NCBI RefSeq assembly: GCF_030530745.1
Contig: NZ_JAUMUI010000010.1
Coordinates: 20,325 to 84,324, forward strand
Reading direction: 5' to 3'
DNA from: Neisseria sp.
GTDB lineage: Bacteria; Pseudomonadota; Gammaproteobacteria; Burkholderiales; Neisseriaceae
Length of the DNA stretch: 64,000 nucleotides
Part shown: in pieces, positions 37,832 to 46,571 of the stretch
Numbering within the stretch: the stretch's first letter is position 1
Layout of the letters: each line of letters starts with the position of its first letter
Notes under the pieces: generated by a model
Seen by the model: only the letters and a program-made list of their open reading frames with translations
What the model was told of the DNA's origin: nothing
Databases searched by the model: none
Translations under genes and position numbers: made by a program

Positions 37832-39310
37832 ATGAAATATAACGACTTACGCGACTTCATTCAAAAGCTCGAACAAGAAAACAAACTCAAACGCATCGGT
37901 ATACCGGTTTCGCCGCATTTGGAAATGACCGAAATCGCCGACCGCGTGTTGCGCGCCGAAGGGCCGGCCTTGTTGTTTGAAAACGCTGTACGCGCCGACG
38001 GCAGCCGTTATAGTTTTCCGGTGCTGGCCAATTTGTTCGGCACACCAGAACGGGTGGCGATGGGCATGGGGGCGGAGAGTGTGGCCAAATTGCGCGAAAT
38101 CGGCCAAACGCTGGCTTATCTGAAAGAACCCGAACCGCCCAAAGGCTTGAAAGATGCGTTTGCCAAACTGCCTTTGCTGAAAGACATTTGGAGCATGGCG
38201 CCGAACGTGGTGAAAAAAGCGCCGTGCCAAGAGATTGTCTGGGAAGGTGATGAGGTCGATTTAAACAGACTGCCGATTCAGCATTGCTGGCCTGAAGATG
38301 TCGCTCCTTTGGTAACTTGGGGTTTGACCGTTACGCGCGGTCCGCATAAAAAACGCCAAAACCTCGGCATTTACCGCCAGCAGTTAATCGGCAAAAACAA
38401 GCTGATTATGCGTTGGCTGGCGCATCGCGGCGGTGCGTTGGATTTTCAGGCGCATAAAAAAGCGTATCCGGGCATGCCGTATCCCGTTGCCGTAGTGTTG
38501 GGGTGCGATCCGGCCACTATTTTGGGGGCGGTTACGCCGGTGCCGGATACTTTGAGCGAATATCAGTTTGCCGGTTTGCTGCGCGGTTCGCGTACCGAAT
38601 TGGTGAAATGTATCGGCAGCGACTTGCAGGTGCCAGCGCGTGCCGAAATTGTGCTGGAAGGGGTGATTTATCCCGACGAAACCGCGTTGGAAGGCCCTTA
38701 CGGCGACCATACCGGTTATTACAACGAGCAGGATTATTTCCCCGTGTTTACGGTGGAGCGCATCACCATGCGCGAAAACCCGATTTACCACAGTACCTAC
38801 ACTGGCAAACCGCCCGACGAACCGGCCGTGCTCGGCGTGGCTTTAAACGAGGTGTTTGTGCCGCTGTTGCAGAAGCAGTTTCCCGAAATCGTTGATTTTT
38901 ACCTGCCGCCCGAAGGCTGTTCCTACCGCATGGCGGTGGTGAGCATCAAGAAACAGTATGCCGGACACGCCAAGCGCGTGATGATGGGTTGCTGGAGCTT
39001 TCTGCGCCAGTTTATGTACACCAAATTCATCGTGGTGGTGGACGACGATGTAAACTGCCGCGACTGGAAAGAAGTGATTTGGGCGGTTACCACCCGCATG
39101 GATCCGGTGCGCGATACGGTGTTAATCGAAAACACGCCGATTGATTATCTCGACTTCGCCAGCCCCGTTTCCGGCCTCGGCGGTAAAATGGGTTTGGATG
39201 CTACCAACAAGTGGCCGGGCGAAACCGACCGCGAATGGGGCAGGGTGATTGAGCGCGATGCAGCCACGGTGGCCAAGGTTGACGCCATGTGGCGCGATTT
39301 GGGTTTGTGA
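37832..39310 (+). CDS. ubiD: 4-hydroxy-3-polyprenylbenzoate decarboxylase UbiD
   Basis: The 492-residue prenylated-FMN-dependent decarboxylase of ubiquinone synthesis. It opens [14 protein letters not shown], then has a [13 protein letters not shown] region, [14 protein letters not shown], the catalytic-region [15 protein letters not shown] (E-x-P-fGDHtGy motif) and a C-terminal [14 protein letters not shown]. Length is typical. UbiX is not nearby. Confidence 0.95.
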   Translation: MKYNDLRDFIQKLEQENKLKRIGIPVSPHLEMTEIADRVLRAEGPALLFENAVRADGSRYSFPVLANLFGTPERVAMGMGAESVAKLREIGQTLAYLKEPEPPKGLKDAFAKLPLLKDIWSMAPNVVKKAPCQEIVWEGDEVDLNRLPIQHCWPEDVAPLVTWGLTVTRGPHKKRQNLGIYRQQLIGKNKLIMRWLAHRGGALDFQAHKKAYPGMPYPVAVVLGCDPATILGAVTPVPDTLSEYQFAGLLRGSRTELVKCIGSDLQVPARAEIVLEGVIYPDETALEGPYGDHTGYYNEQDYFPVFTVERITMRENPIYHSTYTGKPPDEPAVLGVALNEVFVPLLQKQFPEIVDFYLPPEGCSYRMAVVSIKKQYAGHAKRVMMGCWSFLRQFMYTKFIVVVDDDVNCRDWKEVIWAVTTRMDPVRDTVLIENTPIDYLDFASPVSGLGGKMGLDATNKWPGETDREWGRVIERDAATVAKVDAMWRDLGL

Positions 39311-39593
39311 TATCGAAAATTGTCTTTTGGACGGTTTGACGATAGTGTTGGAGCTTTTGCCAAACTAGGAGCAAGCGTGCCACATTTTGGCTTTGGCTGG
39401 TGTTGTTGTCAGCCTTTTACTTGATATGTTGATATTTCGGTGATTCGGTTTATTTTGATGCAAAGGCATAGTCCCGCAAGAAGCAGCTTCCAAGTTTGCC
39501 TGCTTCAGGTCGAAAATTCATCTTATTTGGAATAAGGCCGTCTGAAAACGGATATCCGTTTTCAGACGGCCTTAGCTTAGCAATCAAGAAGAC
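39311..39593. other. Gene-free stretch with a long palindromic uptake hairpin
   Basis: No gene. 39533-39574 is a perfect palindrome TAAGGCCGTCTGAAAACGG and its complement, probably the ubiD terminator. The rest holds nothing I recognise. Confidence 0.6.
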
Positions 39594-39625
39594 CATAAAA
39601 AAAGGAAACCGAAGTTCCCTTTTTA
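39594..39625 (-). terminator. Terminator of the infC-rpmI-rplT operon
   Basis: On the minus strand GGGAAC-TTCG-GTTTCC followed by seven T: a UUCG-tetraloop hairpin placed 19 bases after the rplT stop. Confidence 0.8.
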
Positions 39626-39643
39626 AATGCAAATATCAGGTAC

Positions 39644-40000
39644 TTAAACCAAAGCAGCTTTGGCTTTTTCCACCAACTGTGAAAAGGCGGGTTTGTCGAA
39701 CACAGCCAAGTCGGCCAAAACTTTGCGATCGATTTCAATGGCGGCGCGTTTGAGGCCGTTCATGAATTTGCTGTAAGACAGGCCGTTTTCGCGGGCACCT
39801 GCGTTGATACGCACAATCCACAATTGGCGGAACTGGCGTTTGCGCTGGCGGCGGTCGCGGTAGGCGTATTGGCCGGCTTTCATTACCGCCTGTTTGGCTA
39901 CACGGTAGACGTTTTTACGGCGACCGCGGTAGCCTTTGGCTAACGCTAATACTTTTTTATGGCGGGCACGTGCGGTTACACCGCGTTTTACGCGTGGCAT
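39644..40000 (-). CDS. rplT: 50S ribosomal protein L20
   Basis: 118 residues beginning [33 protein letters not shown], the standard L20 sequence. It is required for early 50S assembly. Third gene of the infC-rpmI-rplT unit; in many bacteria pheS follows, but here ubiD lies on the other strand. Confidence 0.98.
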   Translation of the reverse strand: MPRVKRGVTARARHKKVLALAKGYRGRRKNVYRVAKQAVMKAGQYAYRDRRQRKRQFRQLWIVRINAGARENGLSYSKFMNGLKRAAIEIDRKVLADLAVFDKPAFSQLVEKAKAALV

Positions 40001-40013
40001 ATTTCAAACTCCT

Positions 40014-40211
40014 TTAAGCGTAGGGCAACATTTTGGCAACAGAAGCCAAATCGCGTTCGTTTACCATGGCAGTACCGCGAAGCTGGCGTTTGTTTTTGGT
40101 GGTTTTTTTGGTCAGAATGTGGCGTTTGAACGCATGTGCGCGTTTTACACCGCCGTTGCCCAAGACTTTAAAGCGTTTTTTCGCGCCGGACTTGGTTTTC
40201 ATTTTAGGCAT
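40014..40211 (-). CDS. rpmI: 50S ribosomal protein L35
   Basis: 65 residues beginning [33 protein letters not shown], the typical L35. The start is ATG 40211; the longer open frame to 40397 translates intergenic DNA. Thirteen bases separate it from rplT. Confidence 0.97.
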   Translation of the reverse strand: MPKMKTKSGAKKRFKVLGNGGVKRAHAFKRHILTKKTTKNKRQLRGTAMVNERDLASVAKMLPYA

Positions 40212-40377
40212 GGGAAAACTCCATAAAGTTTTATCGGATAAGGCATCAGGGGGCGGAAATACGCACTTGAAACCCAAACACCACGGTTTTAACCGCTGTT
40301 TTTTTTGTTTCCAGACAGGCCGTCTGAAAAACACCGCTTCCGGTTGCGGCTGAAACCGGAAACAGAAAATTATAACT

Positions 40378-40899
40378 TTATTTCTTTTTCGGAGCAATCA
40401 TCATCACCATCTGGCGGCCTTCCATTTTCGGAAACTGCTCGACAGTGCCAATCTCGGCCAATTCTTCTTTCACTCGCTCCAAAAGTTGTGCGCCCAACTG
40501 CTGGTGGGCCATTTCCCGCCCGCGGAAACGCAGGGTAACTTTCACTTTGTCGCCGTCGGAAAGGAAACGGTTGATATTGCGCATCTTGATGTTGTAATCG
40601 CCTTCGTCGGTGCCGGGGCGGAATTTGATTTCTTTAATCTGCACCTGTTTCTGGTTTTTTTTGGCTTCGTCGCGCTTTTTGGCCTGCTGGTATTTGTATT
40701 TGCCGTAGTCCATCAGCTTGCATACAGGCGGTTTTGCGGTGGGGGAAATTTCCACCAAATCAACATCCTGTTCTTCAGCTGCAGCCAGAGCTTCTTTGAG
40801 TGATACCACACCGAGCTGTTCGCCGGCCCCACTGAGTAGGCGCACTTCTTTGGCGGTAATTTCGCCGTTGATCCGTGCTTCGCGTTCTTGTGCGATGAT
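40378..40899 (-). CDS. infC: Translation initiation factor IF-3
   Basis: The 173-residue factor checks start-codon selection on the 30S subunit. The conserved N-terminus ([21 protein letters not shown]) lies upstream of any ATG or GTG that fits. The start must therefore be an ATC, in the ATC-ATC-ATC run at 40894-40902, best the one at 40899 because AGGAG lies five bases before it. A non-AUG start is the hallmark of infC autoregulation. The next core gene upstream should be thrS, but that lies 7.7 kb away. Confidence 0.93.
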   Translation of the reverse strand: MIAQEREARINGEITAKEVRLLSGAGEQLGVVSLKEALAAAEEQDVDLVEISPTAKPPVCKLMDYGKYKYQQAKKRDEAKKNQKQVQIKEIKFRPGTDEGDYNIKMRNINRFLSDGDKVKVTLRFRGREMAHQQLGAQLLERVKEELAEIGTVEQFPKMEGRQMVMMIAPKKK

Positions 40900-41089
40900 G
40901 ATGTCTCCTGTGTCGGGTTGTTTTACCGGCAGGTTCCGCTTCTGCCGACCTGCGCATAAAAATTTGTTTATTGTAAACGATTACCGCATCATTTGTGAAG
41001 TTTTACAGTTCTTGCCGTTTGAATTTTTCACAATTCTTCCAGTTTCTGCAATGCGCGGTACACGGCCCCGCTACATACTGCAAAATGCT

Positions 41090-41320
41090 TTTCGGAACAG
41101 CGGATTTTCTGCCGATCCGTATTTTGCGACAAATGCCGAAGCCACCCAAGCAGCAACGAAAATCGGTTATCGAAAAATCAGCCGAATGTTCATAGACAAA
41201 TATATGAAGCCACTAACAAAGGCGGCGCATGGAAAGCGGCTTTGACAGTAGCAGTCCCCGGTAAAAAGCAGACCCGTCTTGGGACATTTATCAGTACGTA
41301 TAGGAGATTAAATAATGAGT
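41090..41320 (+). pseudogene. Decayed C-terminal tail of a polymorphic toxin (Ntox21-like)
   Basis: One frame reads YFATNAEATQAATKIGYRKI and, after a frame change near 41160-41190, another reads NKGGAWKAALTVAVPGKKQT followed by RLGTFISTYRRLNNE and a stop overlapping the next ATG. From memory this resembles the end of bacterial toxin 21 domains (GG-x-WK, then TRxGT). The N-terminal part and an internal piece are missing. The toxin-immunity overlap supports the assignment. The left boundary is approximate. Confidence 0.5.
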
Positions 41321-41503
41321 GATGTTACCGAATGGGAAGACAGGAAAAAAAGTATCAGCGAGGTGATTCAAGAGATGGAAGCATTTGAAGATAAAGAGTT
41401 AGTTGTTGTGGTTACGGGTGATGAAGGCAAAACTTTTAAAACAGTCAAACTGATTAGCAAAGGTTTTGAGGACGATAAAGTGTATTGTGCCCTTTATATC
41501 TAG
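41315..41503 (+). CDS. Small acidic protein, probable toxin-immunity protein (paralogue A)
   Basis: 62 residues with the pattern VIQEMEAFEDKELVVVVTGD then KTFKTVKLISKGFEDD. TAGGAGA precedes the ATG. It starts at the end of the decayed toxin tail and is paralogous to the gene at 42792. Its TAG stop codon is the first three bases of the MITE at 41501, which may have replaced the last two residues seen in the paralogue. Confidence 0.6.
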   Translation: MSDVTEWEDRKKSISEVIQEMEAFEDKELVVVVTGDEGKTFKTVKLISKGFEDDKVYCALYI

Positions 41504-41664
41504 GGTCTGTTGACACAACGCAACGGCGGTGTTTTTGGTCAAAAATCCCCGTCTGCGGCGTTAAAAATGCTCGCAAGGTGTTCAACCTTGCTGCGCTTTT
41601 TGTCTTGCATACGCGGTTTTTGCCTCAAAAAACCGCTTCGCCGGTCAATTGTCAACAGACCCTA
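41501..41664. mobile_element. Complete MITE with TAGGGTCTGTTGACA ends
   Basis: Perfect 15-base terminal inverted repeats (TAGGGTCTGTTGACA / TGTCAACAGACCCTA) around 164 bases without coding capacity. Related ends occur at 5286 and 14611, and a related interior at 34774. Confidence 0.85.
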
Positions 41665-42057
41665 GAATTTAGTGCCCGATTGCCTTGAATATTTGGCAAT
41701 ATTCGTTTCCCATTCCCACCGTCAGCACCAATGCCGCCGCACCGTGGGTTAAAAGCAGTCCGTATTGTGTTTTCATCTGCCTCTTATGGATTTTTGCATG
41801 TATCTATTTTACACTTCCGCTTCAAAGTAGCGGACGATGTTGGGATAAGTTTTACCCGTACGGTTTAATCCCCATTGTGGCGGATCGGTTTCTGTGCTTA
41901 AAATTACCGCCCCGTTTTGCTATAGCAGGCTGTCTGCCGCAAACAGCACCGCATCGGCGGCAATCTGTCCGAGTGGTTGAACGTGCTGTTGTCTGTGGGG
42001 TAAAATTTAGGATCTGCCGAGTCAGCCCTTACGGTTTCCAATCAACGGAGGACTATC
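41665..42057. other. Gene-free stretch with a possible gene remnant on the minus strand
   Basis: No intact gene. On the minus strand a frame interrupted by a stop reads AVILSTETDPPQWGLNRTGK and on to RYFEAEV, ending at 41809. It looks like the tail of a decayed gene, but I do not recognise the family. Confidence 0.35.
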
Positions 42058-42681
42058 ATGACCGAAAACCCCCTTACCTTTTATACCCACCCCATGTCGC
42101 GCGCACGCGTTACACGCTGGATGCTGGAAGAAACCGGCCTGCCTTATGAAACGGTGCTGTTGGATTACGGCACCACGATGAAGGCGCGGGAATACCGCGC
42201 CATTAATCCCATGGGTAAAGTGCCCGCAATCAAACACGGCGGTACGGTGGTTACCGAGCAGGCCGCCATCTGTCTGTATCTGGCGGATTTGGTTCCCGGG
42301 AAAAAACTTGCCCCGCCCGTCGGCAGCCCGGAACGCGGCACTTATTACCGCTGGATAAGCTTTATGTCTCCGCTGGAGCAGTTGATGACCGCCAAAGCCG
42401 GCGGTAGCGCGTTGCCAAAACCCGAAACGGCGGGTTTCGGAACCGAACAAGACCTGCTCGACACACTGGAATCCGCCCTCAAAGACTGCGAATATCTGGC
42501 AGGCGGCACCTTTACCGCAGCCGACCTACTGGTGGCAGCCTATGTGGGCTGGTATTTGGAATTCAAACTGCTGGAACCGCGCCCTGCGTTTGAAGCCTTT
42601 GCCAAACGCCATCAGCAACGCCCGGCGGCACAGCGCGCCTGTGCCATCGACGACGCTTTACTGGCGCAGCGGCCTGAATGA
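42058..42681 (+). CDS. Glutathione S-transferase family protein
   Basis: The 207-residue cytosolic protein has an N-terminal thioredoxin-like domain (FYTHPMSRARVTRWMLEETG, then NPMGKVPAIKHGG with the cis-Pro, and TEQAAICLYLAD for the glutathione gamma-glutamyl site). The helical C-terminal domain contains FTAADLLVAAYVGWYL. It probably handles electrophiles. It stands between the two paralogous immunity-like genes. Confidence 0.9.
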   Translation: MTENPLTFYTHPMSRARVTRWMLEETGLPYETVLLDYGTTMKAREYRAINPMGKVPAIKHGGTVVTEQAAICLYLADLVPGKKLAPPVGSPERGTYYRWISFMSPLEQLMTAKAGGSALPKPETAGFGTEQDLLDTLESALKDCEYLAGGTFTAADLLVAAYVGWYLEFKLLEPRPAFEAFAKRHQQRPAAQRACAIDDALLAQRPE

Positions 42682-42791
42682 AAGTTTTTTGCAAAATTAA
42701 GCCGAAAAACGACCGCTTGCAGGCGGGCAGAAAACCAAGGGCCGTCTGAAAACTTATCTTTCAGACGGCATTGCTGTTGGAAGACTAAATT

Positions 42792-42986
42792 ATGGAGAAA
42801 CATCAAAGTTGGGGAGCGGACAGCAAAACCATCGAGCAGCTTATTCGGGAATTGAAAACTTTTGAAGACCAACAGCTTGTCGTTATGGTATCCGGTGATG
42901 GTGGGGATACGTTAAAGCCGGTTAAATTGCTCGGGAAAGAGTTTAAAGACGGGCGTGCCTATTGCACCCTTTTTATCGAAGAATAA
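42792..42986 (+). CDS. Small acidic protein, probable toxin-immunity protein (paralogue B)
   Basis: 64 residues (MEKHQSWGADSKTIEQLIRE...). It is paralogous to 41315: shared FEDQQLVVMVSGDGGDTLKP versus FEDKELVVVVTGD, then VKLLGKEFKDGRAYCTLF. No toxin frame lies directly before it, only an uptake-sequence hairpin at 42739-42772, so it may be an orphan immunity copy. Confidence 0.6.
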   Translation: MEKHQSWGADSKTIEQLIRELKTFEDQQLVVMVSGDGGDTLKPVKLLGKEFKDGRAYCTLFIEE

Positions 42987-43063
42987 AATTCTCAAAATAT
43001 CGCATCAAAGGAAGGTTGTCTGAAAGTAACGGATTTTCAGACGGCCTCAAGGGTCGTTTTGGG

Positions 43064-43095
43064 CAGCCTGAAAACCTTACTGTGTTTTCAGGCTG
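43064..43095 (-). terminator. Terminator of res, with a variant uptake core
   Basis: CAGCCTGAAAAC / GTTTTCAGGCTG stem. The arm carries GGCAGCCTGAA, the Kingella/Eikenella-like uptake dialect, rather than GGCCGTCTGAA. Confidence 0.75.
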
Positions 43096-43102
43096 ATTTG
43101 AT

Positions 43103-45727
43103 TTAATTCCGGCACTCGTCCAGCGAGGAAACGACCTGATAGGATACGCCGTCGAAGTTTTCAAAACATTTTCGGGCGCAGGCAATTTTCTGCCGTTCGC
43201 TTTCCCTTAATTTATCGAAATCCACGCCCTCCTGTATGCCTTTGCCCGTATTTTTGGTTTCGGCGACAAAATACACTTTCCCGCGGTTTTCCATCACCAG
43301 CGCCCAATCTGGGTTGTAATTGCCGATTGGGGTGGGGATTTTGAACCAGCCCGGCAGTTTGAAATACAGGCGCACGTCTTCGTGGTTTTCGCAATCGTGG
43401 GCGAAGCGGTTTTCCGTGTCGGAATCGAGCGGGATATAGTCGGCAAAAATGGTTTTCTGCCGTTTTGCGCTGTCTGCTTGGTTTACGGCAAAGGTATATC
43501 CGTTCATAAAAAATTCCGCACCGTTGTTTTCCAGCTCCTGCCAACGCGCCAGCGTTTGCGCGTATTCCTCTTTTTCAGGCAGCCTGAAATATTCGATGCC
43601 GTCTATCATCAGCGCATTCAAAGCCAGCAGGATTTTTTCCGCCGCCAAATCGATAAAGCGCTGCGGGTTGTTGCCGATTTCGCCGATGCGCCCTGATTCC
43701 CGCAACACCTCAAACAGCGTGGCGCGGGTCAGGCGGGTTTTCTTTTCCAACTCGTGCAGAATATCGGGCAAATCCCATTCGATTTCGGTTTGCTGCGTGC
43801 GGCTGTTGTTTTGCTCGCCCCAGATACCGTCGGTTTGCGTTTGATGAATGGCCGCTTTCTGCACCACAATCTGCGGTTTTTGCACCTGCGGCATTTCCGC
43901 CACCAGCTTGGCGGCCGTCTGAATCAGCGCATGGCGGTCAAACTGCACCCGATAACGTGTTTGCTGCTGCAATTTCTGCCAGATTTCTAAAAACACGGGG
44001 TCGAGCGTGAAGCCTTTGCGGAAGGTCTGCCGCTTGCGGTCGGCGGCTTTTTTCGCGCCGCCGTTGCCGAACCTGATGCCGCATTCGTCTTCGTATTCTT
44101 TTTGCAGGTTGGCGGCGAAACTTTCATAACTTTCGTTCGGAATCACCGTGAGAATGTTCACCCCTTCGTCGCGCACACGTCCGCCCTCTTGGTTTACCGC
44201 CAACCGCAGACCGCGCCCGATTTCCTGCCGCTTTTTAATCGGCGAGCGGGTTTCGTTAAGCGTGCAGATTTGGAATACATTGGGATTGTCCCAGCCCTCT
44301 TTCAGCGCGGAATGGGAAAAGATAAAGCGCAGCGGCGAATCGAAAGACAATAATTTTTCCTTGTCTTTCATAATCAGGTTATAAGTATCTTCATCGGCTT
44401 TGCTGCTGCCATTGGTGTCTTTATCACCGTTTTTATCCTGTGAAAAATAGCCGTCGTGCACGCCGTCCGCGCTTTCGCCCGTTTCTTTGCGGTAAATCTC
44501 TTCAAACCAGCGCGCGAATTTGCCGCCGTTGCGGTAATTCGCTACTTTGTCGATAAAAAACAGCGACAATACCTTAATCCCGCGCGCTTTCAGACGGCCT
44601 TCTTTTTTCAAATGCTCTTTTACCGTGGCGGCGATTTGTTGTTTCATCACCTCGTCGCGCAGTGCGTCCTGGTTTTCGCCCAAGGTCAGCACCGTGCCGT
44701 TGGAAAGTGCTAATGTGCCCGCTTCCGCGTCCAAACCGTTGACGATAAAACCGTGGCGGTAGCTTTCATTACCGTTTGATTTGTCGAACAAGTCATCTCC
44801 CGCAGCCACAGAAACCGTTTTCTTTTTGGTTTCCTTTTTATCCTGAACATGAATTTCCACTTTGGCCGTGAGCTTTTTCTTACCCTCGGAAAAACCCTGC
44901 AATACCGCATACGCGCCGTTGACATCGTTTTGCGCCAAAACGGGCATCACCTCAATCTGTTTCACCAGTTTTTTGTTATACGCCTCAATCGGGTTTAAGC
45001 TGTAAATTTTGTGATACGGGTTTTTATGCGTGGCCGAATAGCGCAGGGTAAACAAAGGGTTCAGCGCATCAATTGCCTGCTTGGCCAGCTCCGTTTCCAT
45101 ATTTTGCGGCTCGTCGATAATCACAATCGGGTTCGTGCCGCTGATGAACTTAATCGGCGCTTCGCCGCTTTCGTTCACGCGGTTAATCACATTGTCGTCT
45201 TTCTTAAACGCATCAATGTTCATAATCAGGATTTCAATATGGTTGTTGGCGGCGAAATTGCGCAAAGCATTCAAACGCCCGCTGCCATACACCGCCGAAT
45301 GGAACACGGGCTTGTCGAAGGCCGTCTGAAAATGCGGCGTCATCGCGCGTATGCTCTGCATCACACCCTCGCGAATGGCCACGCTCGGCACCACCATCAC
45401 GAATTTTTTCCAGCCGTAGCGTTTGTTCAGCTCAAACACCGTGCGCAGATACACATAAGTCTTGCCCGTGCCCGTTTCCATTTCAACGGAAAAATTCAGG
45501 CCGTGTTCGCCGATTTGCGTTTCAGGCTGCCTGAAAGCCTTCTGCACCGCATTCAGGTTTCTGCCGATTTCGCCGTGCGCCAAATGCAGGCGGTTGGCCA
45601 CAACGGGCGACGCGCCTGCCGCATTCAGTTCAAACATACTGTCATGGTTCGGCTCGCCCTCAAACAGGCGCACAACCGCCTCCACCGCTTCCTGCTGGTA
45701 ATCGAGTGTTTCAAATTTCAACTGCAT
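43103..45727 (-). CDS. Type III restriction enzyme, Res subunit
   Basis: The 874-residue ATP-dependent endonuclease. Helicase motifs: METGTGKT (Walker A, about 83-90), IIDEPQNM (DExx, about 203-210), RYSATH (motif III), SHSALKEGWDNPNVFQ and GRGLRLAVNQEG (motifs V-VI). The C-terminal nuclease PD-(D/E)xK is seen as NPDWALVMENRGKVYFVAETK. It works with Mod (46568-48542), normally encoded just upstream; here a RAYT and REP clusters separate them. It appears intact. Confidence 0.92.
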   Translation of the reverse strand: MQLKFETLDYQQEAVEAVVRLFEGEPNHDSMFELNAAGASPVVANRLHLAHGEIGRNLNAVQKAFRQPETQIGEHGLNFSVEMETGTGKTYVYLRTVFELNKRYGWKKFVMVVPSVAIREGVMQSIRAMTPHFQTAFDKPVFHSAVYGSGRLNALRNFAANNHIEILIMNIDAFKKDDNVINRVNESGEAPIKFISGTNPIVIIDEPQNMETELAKQAIDALNPLFTLRYSATHKNPYHKIYSLNPIEAYNKKLVKQIEVMPVLAQNDVNGAYAVLQGFSEGKKKLTAKVEIHVQDKKETKKKTVSVAAGDDLFDKSNGNESYRHGFIVNGLDAEAGTLALSNGTVLTLGENQDALRDEVMKQQIAATVKEHLKKEGRLKARGIKVLSLFFIDKVANYRNGGKFARWFEEIYRKETGESADGVHDGYFSQDKNGDKDTNGSSKADEDTYNLIMKDKEKLLSFDSPLRFIFSHSALKEGWDNPNVFQICTLNETRSPIKKRQEIGRGLRLAVNQEGGRVRDEGVNILTVIPNESYESFAANLQKEYEDECGIRFGNGGAKKAADRKRQTFRKGFTLDPVFLEIWQKLQQQTRYRVQFDRHALIQTAAKLVAEMPQVQKPQIVVQKAAIHQTQTDGIWGEQNNSRTQQTEIEWDLPDILHELEKKTRLTRATLFEVLRESGRIGEIGNNPQRFIDLAAEKILLALNALMIDGIEYFRLPEKEEYAQTLARWQELENNGAEFFMNGYTFAVNQADSAKRQKTIFADYIPLDSDTENRFAHDCENHEDVRLYFKLPGWFKIPTPIGNYNPDWALVMENRGKVYFVAETKNTGKGIQEGVDFDKLRESERQKIACARKCFENFDGVSYQVVSSLDECRN

Positions 45728-45737
45728 GGTTTATCCC

Positions 45738-45866
45738 GTAGGGTGCAACTTGTTGCACCATTTCTGTTTTCATGTAGGGTGCAACTGGTTGCACCACGCC
45801 TAATTTGTCCCTTTTGGTGCATCAAGATGCACCCTACGCTTTTCTGTGCATCAAGATGCATCCTAC
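45738..45866. repeat. REP cluster left of the RAYT gene
   Basis: Two direct copies of GTAGGGTGCAAC...GTTGCACC (45738, 45774) and two opposite-strand copies of the GGTGCATC...GATGCACCCTAC type (45816, 45846). All share a GTAGGGTGCA head and a palindromic stem. The last overlaps the RAYT stop codon. Confidence 0.88.
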
Positions 45867-46399
45867 TCGGGGTATAAATCGCGGATTTCCTGCGCGATGC
45901 CGCTGCCCCAGTCCTGACAATACAAACCGCTTTCCACATCACGGTGAAACGACGAAAACGGCCAATCCGCCACATTTTCCACATAGCCGTGTTTGACAGG
46001 ATTGAAATACACATAATCCATATGCCGCGCCAAATCTCCCTCATCACGGATAGCGTGTTCCCAAAACCGCCGCTGCCAAATGCCCAAGTCGCCGCGTTTT
46101 TGTTTGCTGGCATTCTGCCGTCGGCAGCTTTCAGGCAGTCTTTTGCTGAACAGCGTTTTGAACAAACGGATACGAATGGGATAATCCGCATCCTGTTCAG
46201 GCAGCCGCATCAGCCAATGCAGATGATCGGGCAAAACACAGATTGCCAAAGTTTCAAAAGGATAACGCCTTTTGGTTTCGGCAAAGGCCTCCCGCAAAAT
46301 GCCGATATGATCGGTTAACAGGGATTGCTTGCGATCTTCCAGCACCAAAGTGAAAAAATAAGTGCCGCCCGGGCGGAAATAACGGCGGTAGTCAGACAT
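45863..46399 (-). CDS. REP-associated tyrosine transposase (RAYT)
   Basis: The 178-residue Y1/HUH-type transposase begins MSDYRRYFRPGGTYFFTLVLEDRK. The metal-binding HUH motif is DHLHWL (about 58-63) and the catalytic Tyr is in MDYVYFNPVKHGY (about 127-139). RAYTs are single-copy domesticated transposases linked to REP palindromes. REP clusters lie on both sides of this one, which makes them its likely substrates. Confidence 0.9.
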   Translation of the reverse strand: MSDYRRYFRPGGTYFFTLVLEDRKQSLLTDHIGILREAFAETKRRYPFETLAICVLPDHLHWLMRLPEQDADYPIRIRLFKTLFSKRLPESCRRQNASKQKRGDLGIWQRRFWEHAIRDEGDLARHMDYVYFNPVKHGYVENVADWPFSSFHRDVESGLYCQDWGSGIAQEIRDLYPE

Positions 46400-46463
46400 T
46401 GCACTTTTATTAAAACAGTTATCCGGTTGAATATTTTATGTCATTCGCAATCAACTATAAACC

Positions 46464-46571
46464 GTAGGGTGCAACTCGTTGCACTTTTTCAAATTCGTTT
46501 TCAGTAGGGTGCAACTTGTTGCACCAATTTCAAATTCTACAAGACTTTTGGTGCATCAAGATGCACCCTAC
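46464..46571. repeat. REP cluster right of the RAYT gene
   Basis: Two direct GTAGGGTGCAAC-type copies (46464, slightly divergent; 46504) and one opposite GGTGCATC-type copy (46550-46571). The last supplies the TAG stop codon of mod. Confidence 0.88.

Noticed and set aside
41685-42149. 154-codon plus-strand frame upstream of the GST
   Set aside because: It overlaps the start of the well-supported GST gene in another frame and looks like random translation.
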